DNA from: Pagrus major
Taxonomy: Eukaryota > Chordata > Actinopteri > Spariformes > Sparidae
Reading direction: 5' to 3'
DNA length: 64,000 bases
Assembly (NCBI RefSeq): GCF_040436345.1
Contig: NC_133225.1
Coordinates: 20,874,040 to 20,938,039, forward strand
A program made the position numbers and the translations under genes. The notes beneath the pieces are model-generated. The model worked only from the letters and a program-made list of their open reading frames with translations, was not told the origin of the DNA and did no database searches. This document shows, piece by piece, positions 1 through 13,300 of this stretch (positions are counted from its first letter, which is position 1; the number at the start of each line of letters is the position of its first letter).

Positions 1-364
1 CAAGGTAGCAACATGACAAAATAACTTACAGTACTGTACAGTTTGTGTAGCAAAATACACACTGTACACAAAGGGTAAAAAAAGATGAATCATTTGAATT
101 ATATTTTTTAGATTTAAAATACAATTTGAAATGGTTCAACTTACTTGATACCCATTATTTTTATGTTTCAAGAGGTTTATTTAGTAAGTTGAGTACAAAC
201 AAAATGCATTTTATATTAAAAGTGGTGTCTACAGTTACAAAACGTCTTTTCTCCAATTAATGAGAAATGTTGCTTTCAAGTCTCATTACTGTTGAAAAAG
301 TCATATATCTGACTATTACTGTCTGTGTGGTGTTTCATCCCACTCTTTCTCCACTCCTTTGTGA

Positions 365-532
<168 letters not shown>

Positions 533-839
533 GCTTCTCACCAGAGAAGAGAGAACCACTGGGAAGCACAAGAGCACAGTGTCTGCATATATCCCAGCAT
601 GGGGTCACTGCTGTGGGGTGTGTATGTGTGCGAGCATACATACAGTGAGCTTCAAGCTGTTGATGTGCCGCTCAGTTTAGAGTTAACTCTGTGTGTGTGT
701 GTAATGTGTGTGTATATACATTGTGTGACAGATGAGTTTTTGAGGTGGAAAATCCAGTCACTTTAAAGAAGATCTTGGTCGTACGTGTGTGTTTGTGTTT
801 GCGTGCAGCTTTCTACAAAAGGACTAACAGATAAAGTGA

Positions 840-1235
840 ATAACAATAATCATCTCGTTGCAATGCAATGTTCTGCTGGGAATCTGGGTCCTGGGTCATG
901 TGGATGCCACTTGACACACACAGTCACACAAACACCTTTGTAGATCATGTCCATGGAGGCCCCACCAGGGTGTTGGTGGCAGATCCTTTGAGTCCTGTGG
1001 ATTGCGTGTGGAGCCTCCATGGATCTAACTTGTTCCAGCCTGTCCCATGGATGCTTGATAAGATTGGGATCTGGGGAGTTTTAAGGGCCGGGTCTACATC
1101 TTGAGTTCTTTGTCAAGTCCCTCAGGGCCAATCACTGAGCAGAACTGCTGTTGCAGAGTGTACTTGGGTGGGTGGTGTGTGTCAAATCACGTCCACATGA
1201 GTCCAGGACCCATGGCTTCCTAGCAGAACAATGTA
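840..1235. mobile_element. Degraded Tc1/mariner-like fragment
   Basis: The left part (about 850-930: CATCTCGTTGCAATGC, GTTCTGCTG, then GGATGCCACTTGACAC) matches in order the left part of the Tc1-like remnant at 59749-60295. The end (about 1192-1230) is an inverted version of the same stretch (GTCCACATGAG, CAGGACCCA, AGCAGAACAATG). On the minus strand the middle still resembles the transposase motif SPD-N-I-HPWD, with stops. It is a dead, rearranged copy. The exact ends are uncertain. Confidence 0.5.
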
Positions 1236-1493
1236 TTATCAGAAATTTTCAATGTAATTCACTTCACCTGTTCATTTGATCAATCTAAATGTTTGTGAGT
1301 GTGTCGGTGTGTGTGCAAGCAAACGCAAGACTCTGACAATATGTGTGGGCTTCCCACTTTGGGTGTGATTAAAGTAAAACAAATTAAAGACGACCGATCT
1401 GAACATTTTTAAAATGCCATAAAACGACGAAACTTGGAATTTTAGTGTTAATGTTTCTATTCAGAGTTCATGTGAGGTTCAGTATCTATTTAG

Positions 1494-1528
1494 GGGTGTG
1501 TGTGTGTGTTTGTTTGTGTGTGTGTGTG
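1494..1528. repeat. GT microsatellite
   Basis: Interrupted (GT)n tract, seen directly. Confidence 0.9.
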
Positions 1529-2936
1529 CTCGCTTAATACCTTTCTGCTTTTGGCTTTTGTAAGTAAGCATAAAGGATAGCCCTAAAAAGATATGGTTAG
1601 ACTATAGAGATGACTGATAATGCCTGTACTGAAGGGCATGGGTGAACTCACTGCAAGCACACCTTCACTTTAGTTTTTTCTCACGATGCCAAACTACATT
1701 TTAGTCAGCTATAGTCAGAACTTGGTACAAAACACGAAGGTCACTTACAGTAAGGAGGGATGTTGGTGCAACATAAAGCACTGCTGTTCTGTAGTTTCTA
1801 TAGCACTTTATGTTGAGGAGAGAAGCCACATGTGGTTATGCATATCATAATGTGCCTTTTTGTAACATTTGTAGAGATTTTTTTGGATGAGTGAATTTAT
1901 GAGAGATTTATTTATTTGCAGCTTTATTTTGGTATTTTCTCATATGCCTCATCATCTGTGAAATTCTTGTTAAAGTCACTGTAATGCAGAAAATGATCAC
2001 ATATTGTTATTCGTGCACACCTGTATAAGTTCTCCAAGTGTTTTTCCCTATGTCAGTTACTGTGGGTAAAGTGAGAGTAAATAGCGCTTTACACAAATGT
2101 TGAAAATACAGTATGTTCAGGTTTTGGAATTTAAGTAATTTGTATATGTGTCTCAGACAAATTTGGTCATTTAACTGTTGTGTTCTTGACAAACTTAATA
2201 AATAAATTGCAACATGGGAATAGGTAAATGTTGGGTCTGAGGTTTTAGAACCTGTGTTTGTGGATTCAGGCATAAGCACATTTGAAAGGATTCTTGACTT
2301 TAAAATTAAATATATTGCCAGACAGTCTCAGAATTATATCATCCAAGTCTGATACAAAATGACCAAAGAAGTGACAGAAGATGATGTCAGGCAAAAGTCA
2401 AGACAATGGTAATGAGGCACTTTAAAGACAGGAGTACTGCTGGACTGCACAAATTACAAATGTGGTTACATCTTTAACTTTTATAAAAACGGATCTGATT
2501 TTATCTTCACTTTATCTATCACCTATGCGGTAACTTGATGGATGTTAGAGAGAAACTGCTGTGGGAGAGAATGTATGTAATCGGTTAATATTATGCGTCA
2601 TGTTTTACATTACCTGTCCCACAATGTGGCATATTTGATGTCATTTTGAAACCTGTGTGGTTTTAAACAAAGTTTGTGCACACAAATGTGTAATGATGGA
2701 ACTGCCAAGGGGTCAATGGTGTTCAAACTGTTAAATTAATTAAAATTAAAAATAGTGGCTGTCTAAGATCACATGTTGTTATTGCTTTTGAATAAAGAAA
2801 AGTTATTTTTAAGTTACACTTTAGAGCTGTAAGTTAACCGATGGAATAAATATACAAAGTACCATCACACTGCTCTATAATGCGTTGGGTCATTGTGTGT
2901 GTTGTTGTTTTTTTGCCCAATAGCATGCACAAATTA

Positions 2937-3477
2937 AAGGATTAGTGCACCCAAAAATAAGAAGTCAGTCATTATATACTCAGCTTCATGCCGATGGAAA
3001 GTCAGGTGAAGTTTCTTAGTCCATAAAGCAGCTCTGGAGCTTCACAGTGTTGCAGCGTTCTCCTAAACAACTGCAGTAGATGGGGACTTATTTTAAAACC
3101 TAAAAAAAAAAGAAACCTAAAAAACCAAAATGGCTCCATACAGCTTGGTTTGTGTAATCCAAATCTCCGGCAGTCCTAAAATACCACGTTATTTACAACC
3201 CCGATACATAGTCGAGTAACGCGTTTAGCTTAACGGCTATAGCGAAGATTTCGGCTTAAAAAAGGGTGTAAATAATGTCTTTTCAACTTAATTTTGGATC
3301 TCAGGGCTTCCAGACACTCAGATTATGCCAGACAAACTGTATGGAGACCCCATCTACGGAGAATGCTGCAAAGCTCCAGATATGTTTTGTGGACTAGGAA
3401 ACTCCACCTGACTTTCCATCAGCATGAGAACGAGTGGATAATGACTGAATTTAATTTTGGGGGGAACTTATCCTTGT
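2937..3477. mobile_element. Foldback/MITE-like element with about 125-bp inverted arms
   Basis: The left arm (2937-3063) and the reverse complement of the right arm (about 3348-3477) match closely over more than 100 bases. Shared blocks include GTCAGTCATTAT, GATGGAAAGTCAGGTG and the order AGTCCA-AAA-CTGGAGCTT-GCAG-TTCTCC. The middle (about 3065-3345) is unrelated spacer with an A-rich run and a CpG-bearing segment. No transposase is present, so this is a non-autonomous element. The 68-codon open frame over its right arm is not a gene. Confidence 0.8.
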
Positions 3478-5010
3478 TCCATGCTTTTCAAGCAACATGA
3501 ATAGGGTTTGCTTGAGGAGCATGTTGGGGCCACTCTCACATGCTTCTGCATGTGCACAGATAGGTGCAAGATGCACACAACTTTATCAATGGCATAAAGG
3601 TAAGCCAGGTGCAGGGCGCACAAACCCGCAGTTACCTAAGCTGTATTTTTATAGGAAGGCTGCTAATGCCCGTCCTGCATGCTCCCATCACGTCATCATG
3701 TGTGGCTTAACTGTAGGGGGCTGGCTGTTGCTCGTGGCCTTTGGCAGGAAACAATCCCGTGATGCACTTTAACCTGTAGGTGCCAGGTATGATCAGCTAC
3801 AGTACTTTGATGAAAACATGGAGAATGAGAGGAAGATTTTTTTCAAGTCATGAAGGACACCCAAAGATAGACAAAGTGCAGGAGGTGACAGAGACAGAGG
3901 GGCTATAGAGGGACGGAGGTAACTGCAGAGAAGCGAGCAAGGGGGGATTTACCATAACTCACATGCTGCACTCGATCATTCCCTCTTTTGTGAGGTGGAC
4001 AATGAGAGCCAGGGGTACAGGGCTTAAAAAGGATAGGCACACTGTTACAGCCAGCAACCCTGGAGAGACACCAGCCAAACCAGAGGTATCAGAAAAAAAA
4101 CTTGGACTTACACAGAATCTGTTTTACTGCACTTCCTGGAGGATATTACTTTTGATATTACTTACTTTAAGGGTGTAAAAGGAAAATTAACAACTGAGAA
4201 CCTGCCTTTGGAGAACAAGCGGTACTACAAAGACAAGAAGAGATTGTTCTGAAGTTTGGAGACTTCCGTCTAGGGAAAAGATCTTTACAGCTGGGCCTGT
4301 GATCTCAATGTTTTTGCATGGTTTTTGAACAAAGTTAAAAGTATCTTCGGACCCATGTTGGAGTCGGATGCAAAGGGTCTAATTTGGATGTGATTTGGGA
4401 AATTGGGGGTTTTAAAAGCTGCGGTAAAGAGTTGAAATCGGCATACGAAATCACTGGTTTGCTGGCTGTGTGACAGAGAGCAACACTGCTGACAGTTCAG
4501 TTGCTCGGCGTAGAAAGATTTGTTTGTGGTGCAAAGAGGGGAATTAGTGATGAACAATGGCTCTGAACTGCCTGATAGGCAAGCTTATTGTCAGACAGCG
4601 GTTTGGCTCAAGTGCTTTACTGGCTGTGACCACGGTGTGGGCACATGTGGGTTTTTTTTATTTATCCAAAATGCTTAATAAGGATCATCAGATAGGTTTT
4701 TAAAAGCAGAAAAATGACTATTTCTATTGTTTTTAAACTGCTTCAAAGGGTAAGAGTTGGTTTCCTCTTGGACATTTAGTTTTTGTTTGTAGCTGGTCAG
4801 TGAAGCTATCATGGTAATCACCCTTCAGAAGGAAGGATGGAAGAAAATTATTTTTGGCTAAAGTGTCTGTTGAAGACTGCTGAGGCATCCATTCGGGGCA
4901 TGAATGAGCAAGTATGAGGTCTAATGCTGCACCTTTCTCCACCCTGTCCTCTCTCCCCTGAACAGTTGCTGAATGTTTAGGAGGACAGCGCTTCCCCCAG
5001 CTTCTCCAAG
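3478..5010 (+). other. lim2-like upstream region, possible noncoding first exon
   Basis: Non-coding by inspection. A weak TATA-like TTAAAAA (4024-4030) lies about 55 bases before a possible splice donor (GAG|GTATCA at 4085/4086). A possible acceptor (CCCCTGAACAG) ends near 4965, before the ATG at 5011. A short noncoding exon 1 is therefore possible, but this is inference. Short open frames here show no family resemblance. Confidence 0.25.
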
Positions 5011-6796
5011 ATGCTGAATACTTTGGCGGGAGGAGGCACGCTCTGCGGTGTGGCTGCCCTCGTGCTTCTCATCGTTTCGACGGCAACAGACTTCTGGATG
5101 CAGTATCGATACTCGGGCAGCTCCGCCAATCAGGGGCTTTGGAGGTTTTGCATCAACCACAAATGCCATGCGCACACCATAACTGTGGGTGAGTACTTCA
5201 GGAGTGGCATCTGGCAACCCAATTGTGAAAAAAAATGTCGGCTATGTAAATTTCTGCAAACCACAGATATGTTGAAACTATAATTATCTTTATGTTGAAG
5301 CTTTATGTTTCTTTAGGTTAAATTTTATGTTGTGACAATGACAATGACTGTTTTGGTCACCACAAACATTGGTGCACAGGAGTTCTCCTAAAAAAGTATC
5401 CAGTGGTTTCACACTTGCAAATGTTGAAACAGAGTCTCAAACTGCAGTCACTGGTTTGGCAGTGATATAAACATAAAAATGTCAGCATGCAACCTACAAT
5501 CTTAGTATTTCTGGTAAATCCAGGAGTAATCCTGTTGTATCTGTTGATGTGTATGTGGTTCTGACCTTTCTGTCTCCAGCCTTCTGGGATGCCACACGAG
5601 CCTTTATGTTGCTGGCGGTGCTGAGCTGCTTCGCCGGCGTGGTGCTCGGTCTGAGCGCCTTCACTAATGGCACCAAGAACAGGAGAGTCCGTACAGGCGG
5701 CATCGCCCTGGTCCTGTCAGGTAACATACACACTTACTGACAGGGTGACCTGGTGGTTGGAGAGACAGCCCTGTCAGCTCAAGGTTATGTACTAAATTCA
5801 TCTTCAACCTCAATTCAAATTCATCCTGATTGTATGTCTGTGGTTGAAGATTATAGAGCAATTCGAGTTACAAAAACATGCTGCTATGGTTGCCTTTTTC
5901 CCTGCATTAGAGTAATTTGTCTCAGGTCAGTGGATACCCAGGGGTTAGTTCAAAAATCTGTATCATGCTATGATGGATAATTGTTGTGAAGTGCAAAATG
6001 GTGCACTTTAAATATATGTTGACCAGTTATATAGGTTGGAGCTTCTTGCATGTATCTGGACTTCTTGCTGAGTGGATTTTTAAAGTTTCCTTTCACCCTC
6101 TGTTCTCAGGTTTTCTTGCTCTGCTGGCTTTGGCAATTTACACCGGAGTGACTGTCACCTTCTTTGGCAAACGCTTCTTGGACTGGCGTTTTTCCTGGTC
6201 CTACATCATCGGCTGGGTGGCCATCATTTTGGCTTTTGCAGCAGGTATTCACTGTTTTTATTTATTTACAGTAGTTTCTTCATATTGGAAAGATGTTCAT
6301 TTATACAGTATGTAAATTGTGAAGCAATTAGATGTGTGAAGCAGCCCAGAGGCATAATAGAACTACACCAGTGCTTCAGGCTCTGCCCAAAACCAGTAAA
6401 CTGTCCAATAAGAAAAAGTTTTAAATGTCTTTTGATTTTTCTTCTCTTGTTTTATAGAAAGGTAAGTATTTAAAGCCTCTATTTGTAGGATTTGAACATT
6501 TCAGTCTTCAGTAAAATACTACTTAACTAACAATAATCCACAACTTCCACAGTAAAAAAAAAACAATGCTTTCCCTTTCTTTGAAAACAATTATTGGTCA
6601 TAGTGAGCTGGATTTCTTTTTGAAATGATGAACATATCTTGAAGAATAACCTTTATCAGTTATATTTGAAGATTCCTGTTTTACTTTACACTCTCGCAAA
6701 ATAAAGACTTTTTTCTGTATTTCAGGTGTGTTTCAGCTCTGTGCTTACCAGCGGACCACTGCAGAACCTGCTCCTTCAAATAACCCGGACAGCTGA
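5011..6796 (+). CDS. lim2: Lens fiber membrane intrinsic protein (LIM2/MP20-like), 4 coding exons
   Basis: Coding exons are 5011-5188, 5580-5720, 6110-6244 and 6726-6796. The sum is 525 nt, or 174 aa, close to mammalian LIM2 (about 173 aa). It belongs to the PMP22/claudin tetraspan family: TM1 about residues 4-25, an extracellular loop with W29, G42-L43-W44, C47 and C52 (the family W-GLW-C-C signature), then TM2 about 66-88, TM3 about 101-123 and TM4 about 137-159. The segments WMQYR, GLWRFC, ATRAFM, LALAIYTGVTV and DWRFSWSYI are strongly LIM2-like. All internal junctions have the same phase (one base before the junction). LIM2 is a junctional protein of lens fibre cells, linked to cataract in mammals. 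Teleosts carry several lim2 paralogues and I cannot say which this is. An AATAAA at 6871-6876 lies just after the stop. Confidence 0.92.
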
Positions 6797-6870
6797 ACAC
6801 GATGATCACACTGATCAGCTCGAAGACTGTTGCAATGAACGCCACTGCTGCTTTTGAGTACCTAGAATGG

Positions 6871-6876
6871 AATAAA
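6871..6876 (+). terminator. Candidate polyadenylation signal of the lim2-like gene
   Basis: AATAAA lies 75 bases after the TGA. It is a sequence match only. Confidence 0.5.
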
Positions 6877-8210
6877 TAGAAATCATAAGACTCCTGTGTG
6901 GTTTCACTGCAACACTAATCATCTGACAACACTCAGTTTTTATCTTGACCCCAACACTTAGAAAACACCTTACCTTTCTGCAGGACCTCATACATTACCT
7001 AGAAGAAACCATCTCACACCTCATCATATCTGGGAGCAACAGACCCTGGAACTGTTAAAGTTTTTAAACAGTTTTTATTTTCTTCAGGTATGGATGAAAC
7101 AAAGTGGAGTGAGAAACATTTCGTCTCACTACTTTTGTTTTTACCAGATTAAATAACACATGAAAGGACTTCCTGTACAATTCCTTGAGCGATGTGTGTG
7201 CCACTGAGCAGAATTAAAATGTCCATTGCAAACGCAGTCTTCTTTTCTACTACAATGTCTCTATACAAGACATCCTCCACTAGATGGTGGTTGTGTGCCA
7301 CATCAAGGTGTCACAAAACACCCCTACTGGAAGGTAAGGCCTGTGTCACAGAGTGAAGTTAAACTATAGACTCTTTTGGGGAATCTAGGTCATTGATAGA
7401 ATCTGCGTTAATCTACAGAAAAAAAGCAATGAGTAAAAATACCATGTCTACAAGTGCTAAGTCAAGTGGACTTGCTGCAGATTGATTGAAGACGTAGAAT
7501 TATTTGGCTTGGAGCTGAAGAATATTTTTGAATTAGAGGAGAAATGTTTAGCAAAAACATCACTTTTTAATATCCTATGACCTGAGTAACATACTTTTTG
7601 CAGTTGTAATTGTACAATGAAATATTAAAGACAAGAGTATAAATTACTATGAAAGTATTCACTTAAAGTTTTGCATGTAGTCAGCAGTGGTGGAATGTAA
7701 TTTCTATTTCATGCCACTTTCTACTTCTAATCCAGCACATCTCAGAGAAAAATGTACTTCTTACTCCATTAAATGTATCTGACAGCTTTAACATTTACAA
7801 ATTAAGATTTGTAATTGTGACATTTCTCCCTACTTTCCGTATTTTTGCAAACAAAACAAGCAAATTGTTTAATGGAAAAGTAATTTACAGACTAAGCAAT
7901 AAGGAAAATAACCATGTGTGTTAGAGGGAACATTTCTCTATGTACTTCAAGTATGTTTTCCTGCTTATACTTTTACTTAAGTAACATTTTCAATGCAGGA
8001 CTTCAATTCAGTCTGATTCATGGTGGAGGTTTAATGGCCCTTTAAAACCATCAAATTAGACACTGAACAGTCCAACAGGTTTGTTTCCAGTTTATCTGTG
8101 CCACTCCCAAACTTTAGCTGATCAAGTTCATTCTCCATCCGTTTGATCAATTCATGTATGGGAAGAGTAAATGACAGCAAGTACACAAAACATTATTTAC
8201 TTCGCAACAT
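6877..8210. other. Intergenic, convergent gene ends
   Basis: The 3' end of the lim2-like gene (+) faces the 3' end of the gramd2b-like gene (-). AT-rich, with no coding exon seen. Confidence 0.5.
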
Positions 8211-10306
8211 TTGATTTATTTTTAACAATAGGAAAGCCATCTCACAGAGACAACTTTGAATTACACAGAATGCAAATAAATATATATAGGACCATAGTAG
8301 AATTAAGGACATTAACAATTGATACAAAATTATTTACAACACTTTGAATAGTGCAAAACCACACAAATACTGCCCTCACAATTGAGATTCGTGCATCAAG
8401 TCCATTCAGGACAGTGGATGTGTGTGTGTGCTGCCCCCTGGTGGGGGGGGTCATAAGAACTGACAGTATGGCAGGTTGACAAAAACCTTAACTTGACATG
8501 AGAATGACCATATTTAAACAGGATGTAGCAAAAGTAAACCCACTTGGTTCATCTCGTCAAGAAGAGATCCACAACAAGGGGGATGTTAAATCATTGAGAT
8601 GTGGATATGCATTGTCAGGTTAGTTTGAAAAGGGACATTTGAGAAATCACCAAAGCCAAGATGTACAGAATGTGAACCCCATCACGTGCACTTTGAAATG
8701 ACAAAAGAAAAGATGGCGACCTAAAACCACGTGGCAGGTAGTGCCCACCACCCCTGAGTGAAAACAATTTTGAATAAAAAAGGTCTTAGCACCATCAGAT
8801 ACCACAAAACGCCAACTTTGCCATTTCTTCTCAATCCAAAACACGGTGTCTTGGATTGTGACAGGCACCACACATTCTTTAAAGTGCGCTCGCTCGCTTG
8901 AGCCATTACTTATTTTTTTCCCCTCACATTTTTTTTTGTTTTGTTGCTTAAGCAATTTCTCCCCACAAACATCAAGCTCCATTTAAAAACAGCACAAAAA
9001 GATAAATTACATTTTGCCATGCATAATAATTTGTTGCATATTGAAATTTCTTGTTGGGACCACTTGTTTTGGCTGTTGAAACCTTGGACCTGACACTCTC
9101 CTCTTCGGGTGACAAGAGTGAGAATGTGTATACAGTATCAGCCAAGTGTCGGTATTGCAGACACATGCATGAACGTTAGAAATACATTATTGATGCTACT
9201 TGAAATAACCTGAAAATGCTAGAAATGCCACTTGGTCCTCAAGAGGCCTGGCAAAGAGAGGTTTGTTAACACTATGTGACCCGGCAGACGGTACATCAGA
9301 CATCTAAACCAGACAGGTTTTAAATCTACTCTTGGAGACCAAAGTTGTAGAAAAGTACACAAAAACACATTGATGCCTATGAGATAACCTCCTCGTGTCC
9401 TATTGTACTAAATAATTGTGCATTGATGATGCATTTATCCAGTTGAGACTGCAGGGAACAATAACCTCTGAGCATTGATCATTAAACTGATTTAAATCAT
9501 GCCAAAGACGAGGAAAGTAATACTGCAATCATTGCTGGTTGGAGAAAGAGAGAAAGGATAAGACCATCTGGAGAGTCTCAAGCCTCCATGGGCTGATCTG
9601 ATTTTGAGATTTCAGCTATCATCATGTCGACCCACAGCTGATTGGAACCAGTCGAAGAGAAGTACCCGGCAGTTGCTCAGTTTAAGGACAAAGACTGATT
9701 TGTACATACCACCAGAGATGGAAGGGTAAATAAGAAGAGTTAGAAAACCATGTAAAAGTCATCTCCGTGCACTCATGCAAAAGATGTGCACAGTGTGCAT
9801 CTTTGGCTATGCATAGCACTACGTCTCAGGTGTTGAGGTGCAATAATAAGCACTACAGCAGGCTAATGCTGATTGGTGTAGCCCTATTCAGACTGCATGC
9901 TCAGGGGGAGGAGTACGTATATGAAAGGACAATGAACAACGTAAGTTCACAAGTTCTGTCGGGAAAGTGCCCGTCGACTTGGCTAGTGTGGCACACATAC
10001 ATTAGAGCCGTTTGGCTTTGGTTTCATTGACAGACACGCTGCAACCAGGCAGTGTGTGTATGCATTTTGGCTCGGCTCTGTGTGACTACGTCGTGGCATG
10101 TCCATTTGTCTTACTGCACTAAGAGAGAGTATAGCCCTTCAAGTTAACAAGTTGTCTTTGAAATTGCACAGGTTGGCCATTTTTCCTCTAGCCAACAGCA
10201 GAGGCCGTGTCGGGAGCACAGTCCGAGTACATGAAGCTTCTCCTGGAAGAGGCCGAAGTAATCCTCCAGTCATGAGTCAGCCATTCTCTCCTTCAGTCAC
10301 CGAGTG
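8211..10306 (-). other. Probable 3' UTR of the gramd2b-like gene
   Basis: About 2.1 kb follows the stop codon on the minus strand. TTTATT at 8217-8222 reads AATAAA on the minus strand and could end the transcript. Several short open frames on both strands look random. The UTR extent is inference. Confidence 0.35.
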
Positions 10307-13300
10307 TTATGTGTCTTGGGTGTACCTATGGAGAGACAGGAGGGAACCAGTTGAGAGCTGCATATAAAGAGGAAAATAAATACACAAGTATTTAGTTACT
10401 TGGCAGCGAGGCAACATCTATTACAGGATTTAATCTGCCACGTTTCCTTGAAAGAGAACCAAGCCAGTTGTACAACAGAGTAAACACCAGATTAAATAAC
10501 TAAGTAAGAAAGATAAGTATACTCTGCAAACAAACAACAGTTATGTATACTTTTAGTGTGTCTCTAGCATGTGTCGGGGTGATTGATCTGGAACTAATAA
10601 AACCAAAACAACACAACACATTTATTTTTTTAGACCCTTGTGAATCAAAGGATTAGTTTGTCACAGGGAACAAAGAACTACTGGAGAAACAGGTCTGTCC
10701 TCTATCTTTTCTCTTCCTTAAGGTGTGGTCAGCGATTCTGGAAAAACGTAGGCTGATTGTTGATTCCATTCCAACTTCGTCTAATACCAACACTATAGTT
10801 TGCTGGCGAGGTACCAACTCAAGGCGTCAGTACATGACAATTTGAGAATGAAACTCAACTATCAACTATCTTCCTCCACAGTTGCTCACATGAACTAACA
10901 TGCATGCATGCATGGCTGGCCCAGCTATGAAAACAGATAACAGAGAAGCTCAGATTACACGACACGGAGGGAGTCTGACTTCATTCTCTGCTGAGGATAC
11001 CATTACTCCCCTATATTTGCTATATCTACATAGCAAATAAGGCTGACTTTACTAAATTTGTCTTTATTGGTACAGAAAGATGTGAACTAGAGTCTCAAAG
11101 TTTACCATCTCAATTGCAACAAGCCTGTAAGGTGCTTTTATGTGCTTAAATTCAGAGACAGATGGCCATGAAGAATAAAAGAGTGAAATTGAAAGAGACT
11201 TCTTACCCACTCTGTAAGGTGAACTCAGGCAGCGCCCCTAGGGATGTCAGCTGTTCTTCCAGCGCCACGATACGTAAACCAATGTAGCCGGAAGACAGCA
11301 GCAGCAGCACAACCCTGTAACATACAAATAATACGACAAGTCAAATTTACTGCCCATTTATCCACTGTCATAAATATTAATGATTTCAGAACCAATAATA
11401 GCCAAATACTTAAGACATTTTTATAGTCAGTTCACAGCTGATTAAATGGGTTAAAATACAGTTTAAGTGAATGCTGTATGTGTCCTTTTCTTAGCATTCA
11501 AAAACTAGTTTGTAAAAACAAAAAGTTTGTAAGTTTTAATTTTCCATTATGTAATGACATCCTATAAGATCGCCTAGTTTGTTACTCTTACTGGACAGGT
11601 TTCTGAAGTTCTTAAGCCGTTTTAAAAAGAAGTGCAACTTTGACAGGGCGATTTAGATTGCCACAACGGAAGATGAGGCAATCTATTAAAAGAGAGAAGA
11701 GAGAAGAGAGGAGGAGACAGAAGATACTATAGAGAAGAAATGGTACTCACAAAATCAAGTAAATGAAGAGTAGAGTGTTGAGGGTGCTGGCCTCTCTCTG
11801 AACCAGCAGGGACTTGGCCTTTTCTGTCACATTCCAAACCCACGATCCACCAGAATCTGGAAAAGGAAATGCAAACAAAGCATGAATACCAAGGCTCTCA
11901 TGTTGAACAAGTGAATATTTATTTTATAGCAAGTTTTTACTTGTAATCATCTACTAGATGATTACAGAGTGAGATGCTAAATGAAGCTTTGAGCAAACTT
12001 CACCCGAATATCATGAAAACCATTATGATCAAAGAGGAAATGATTGGTTTCTCTGCAACTGTGCAAGACATCTTCTAACTAACACTTTCTAAATTGATAT
12101 TTGCTAGCATCTGTCTATCTGGGTATCAAACACAAAGCCACGTTGTATTTCAAGCCGCCAAAGTGCCAAGAATGATGACCAGTTGTCTAGACTAGTAGTC
12201 ACTTTGATAACTAAACAGCCACCCACAGCCAAGAGTTTTCCAGGCCTGAGCTGGTAACCAAACGTTGTCTTACCTGATACTGACAGCGCCTCTGAGGACG
12301 AGCTATCGCTCTGCTGCATGTGCAGGCTCCTGAAAGCTGAACCATTCACATTAGGCACTGCCTCTGAAAAAGGAAAAAGAAATCAATGTTAGCCTGCTAT
12401 TCTACCTTGGATGTTGCGTGTCAACTGGTTAGAACAGAAACAAGAACAAAAACAAACTCAACAGTTGTTGTCAGCTGAGGATTAGCATTACTCTCAACTC
12501 TCCAACATCATGTGAAGGATTAAACAATAGGTGTAGACCTCTTACCTCTGTGTGGTCTGTGCAGAGGCTGTTCCTGTAAAGATTGTGACTCGGAGCAATC
12601 GAATTGGTCGAAGCTGTCATCCAAACTGGACTGGCTGGTGTTCTGTCAAGATAAGAGAGCAATGAAAAACCATCACAAACTTGTCTATCCTATAATTACA
12701 AAAATCCAATAATATTATAGGGATATAATGCGCTCAATGACATTTTAAACAAAAGGCTCTTACCACAAGTTTACTCTTATTGAAGCTGTTCTCAGCTGAG
12801 GACAAGACAGGGCTGCTGTTTGTGCTGCCATCCTGTAACAGGGGAAAATGTTCAGATTTTACACATTAAAAATGTACTTTTGCCAAGTAACTTTCACCTT
12901 GACCATCTCATCATGGCCCTAGTTCAGATGAATTGATTTGATAGGTTGCACGCTCCAACCACGTACTTAGTCAACAAGATTACAATAGCAAGGTTGCTGC
13001 CTTAGACTGTAAAATTCAATAGATTTCAAGATCTTACTAAAATTGGATATACTGTAGTGAGAATTGTACACTGTTAAAATATGTCAAAGTTAAGAACATG
13101 AAAATGTAATTTTTTGTTTTTGTAATGCAAAACAATTGTATCATATAAGATCAATGTATTTTACAGCCTGATAACAATGCATTATAAAGTGTTAATTTGA
13201 TGTACTGTTTTCCAAACGATTGAACTGAATAAAAAAACATTTGAACTTGACCTGAGGAACTCACCTCTATCTGAGGACATACTGAACGCAGCAGCTGAAA

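Larger units (their letters stand above)
533..2936. other. Probable 3' UTR then intergenic DNA with GT tracts
   Basis: No supportable coding exon. It holds the likely 3' UTR of the WD40 gene, several GT microsatellites (about 688-720 and 1494-1528) and a degraded Tc1-like fragment (listed separately). AATAAA-type motifs occur near 2196-2210 and 2790, but I cannot tell which, if any, is used. Confidence 0.4.

Noticed and set aside
7093-7140. Small imperfect hairpin (GTGGAGTGAG ... CTCACTACTTTTG)
   Set aside because: The stem is short and interrupted. There is no evidence it is a microRNA precursor or functional element.
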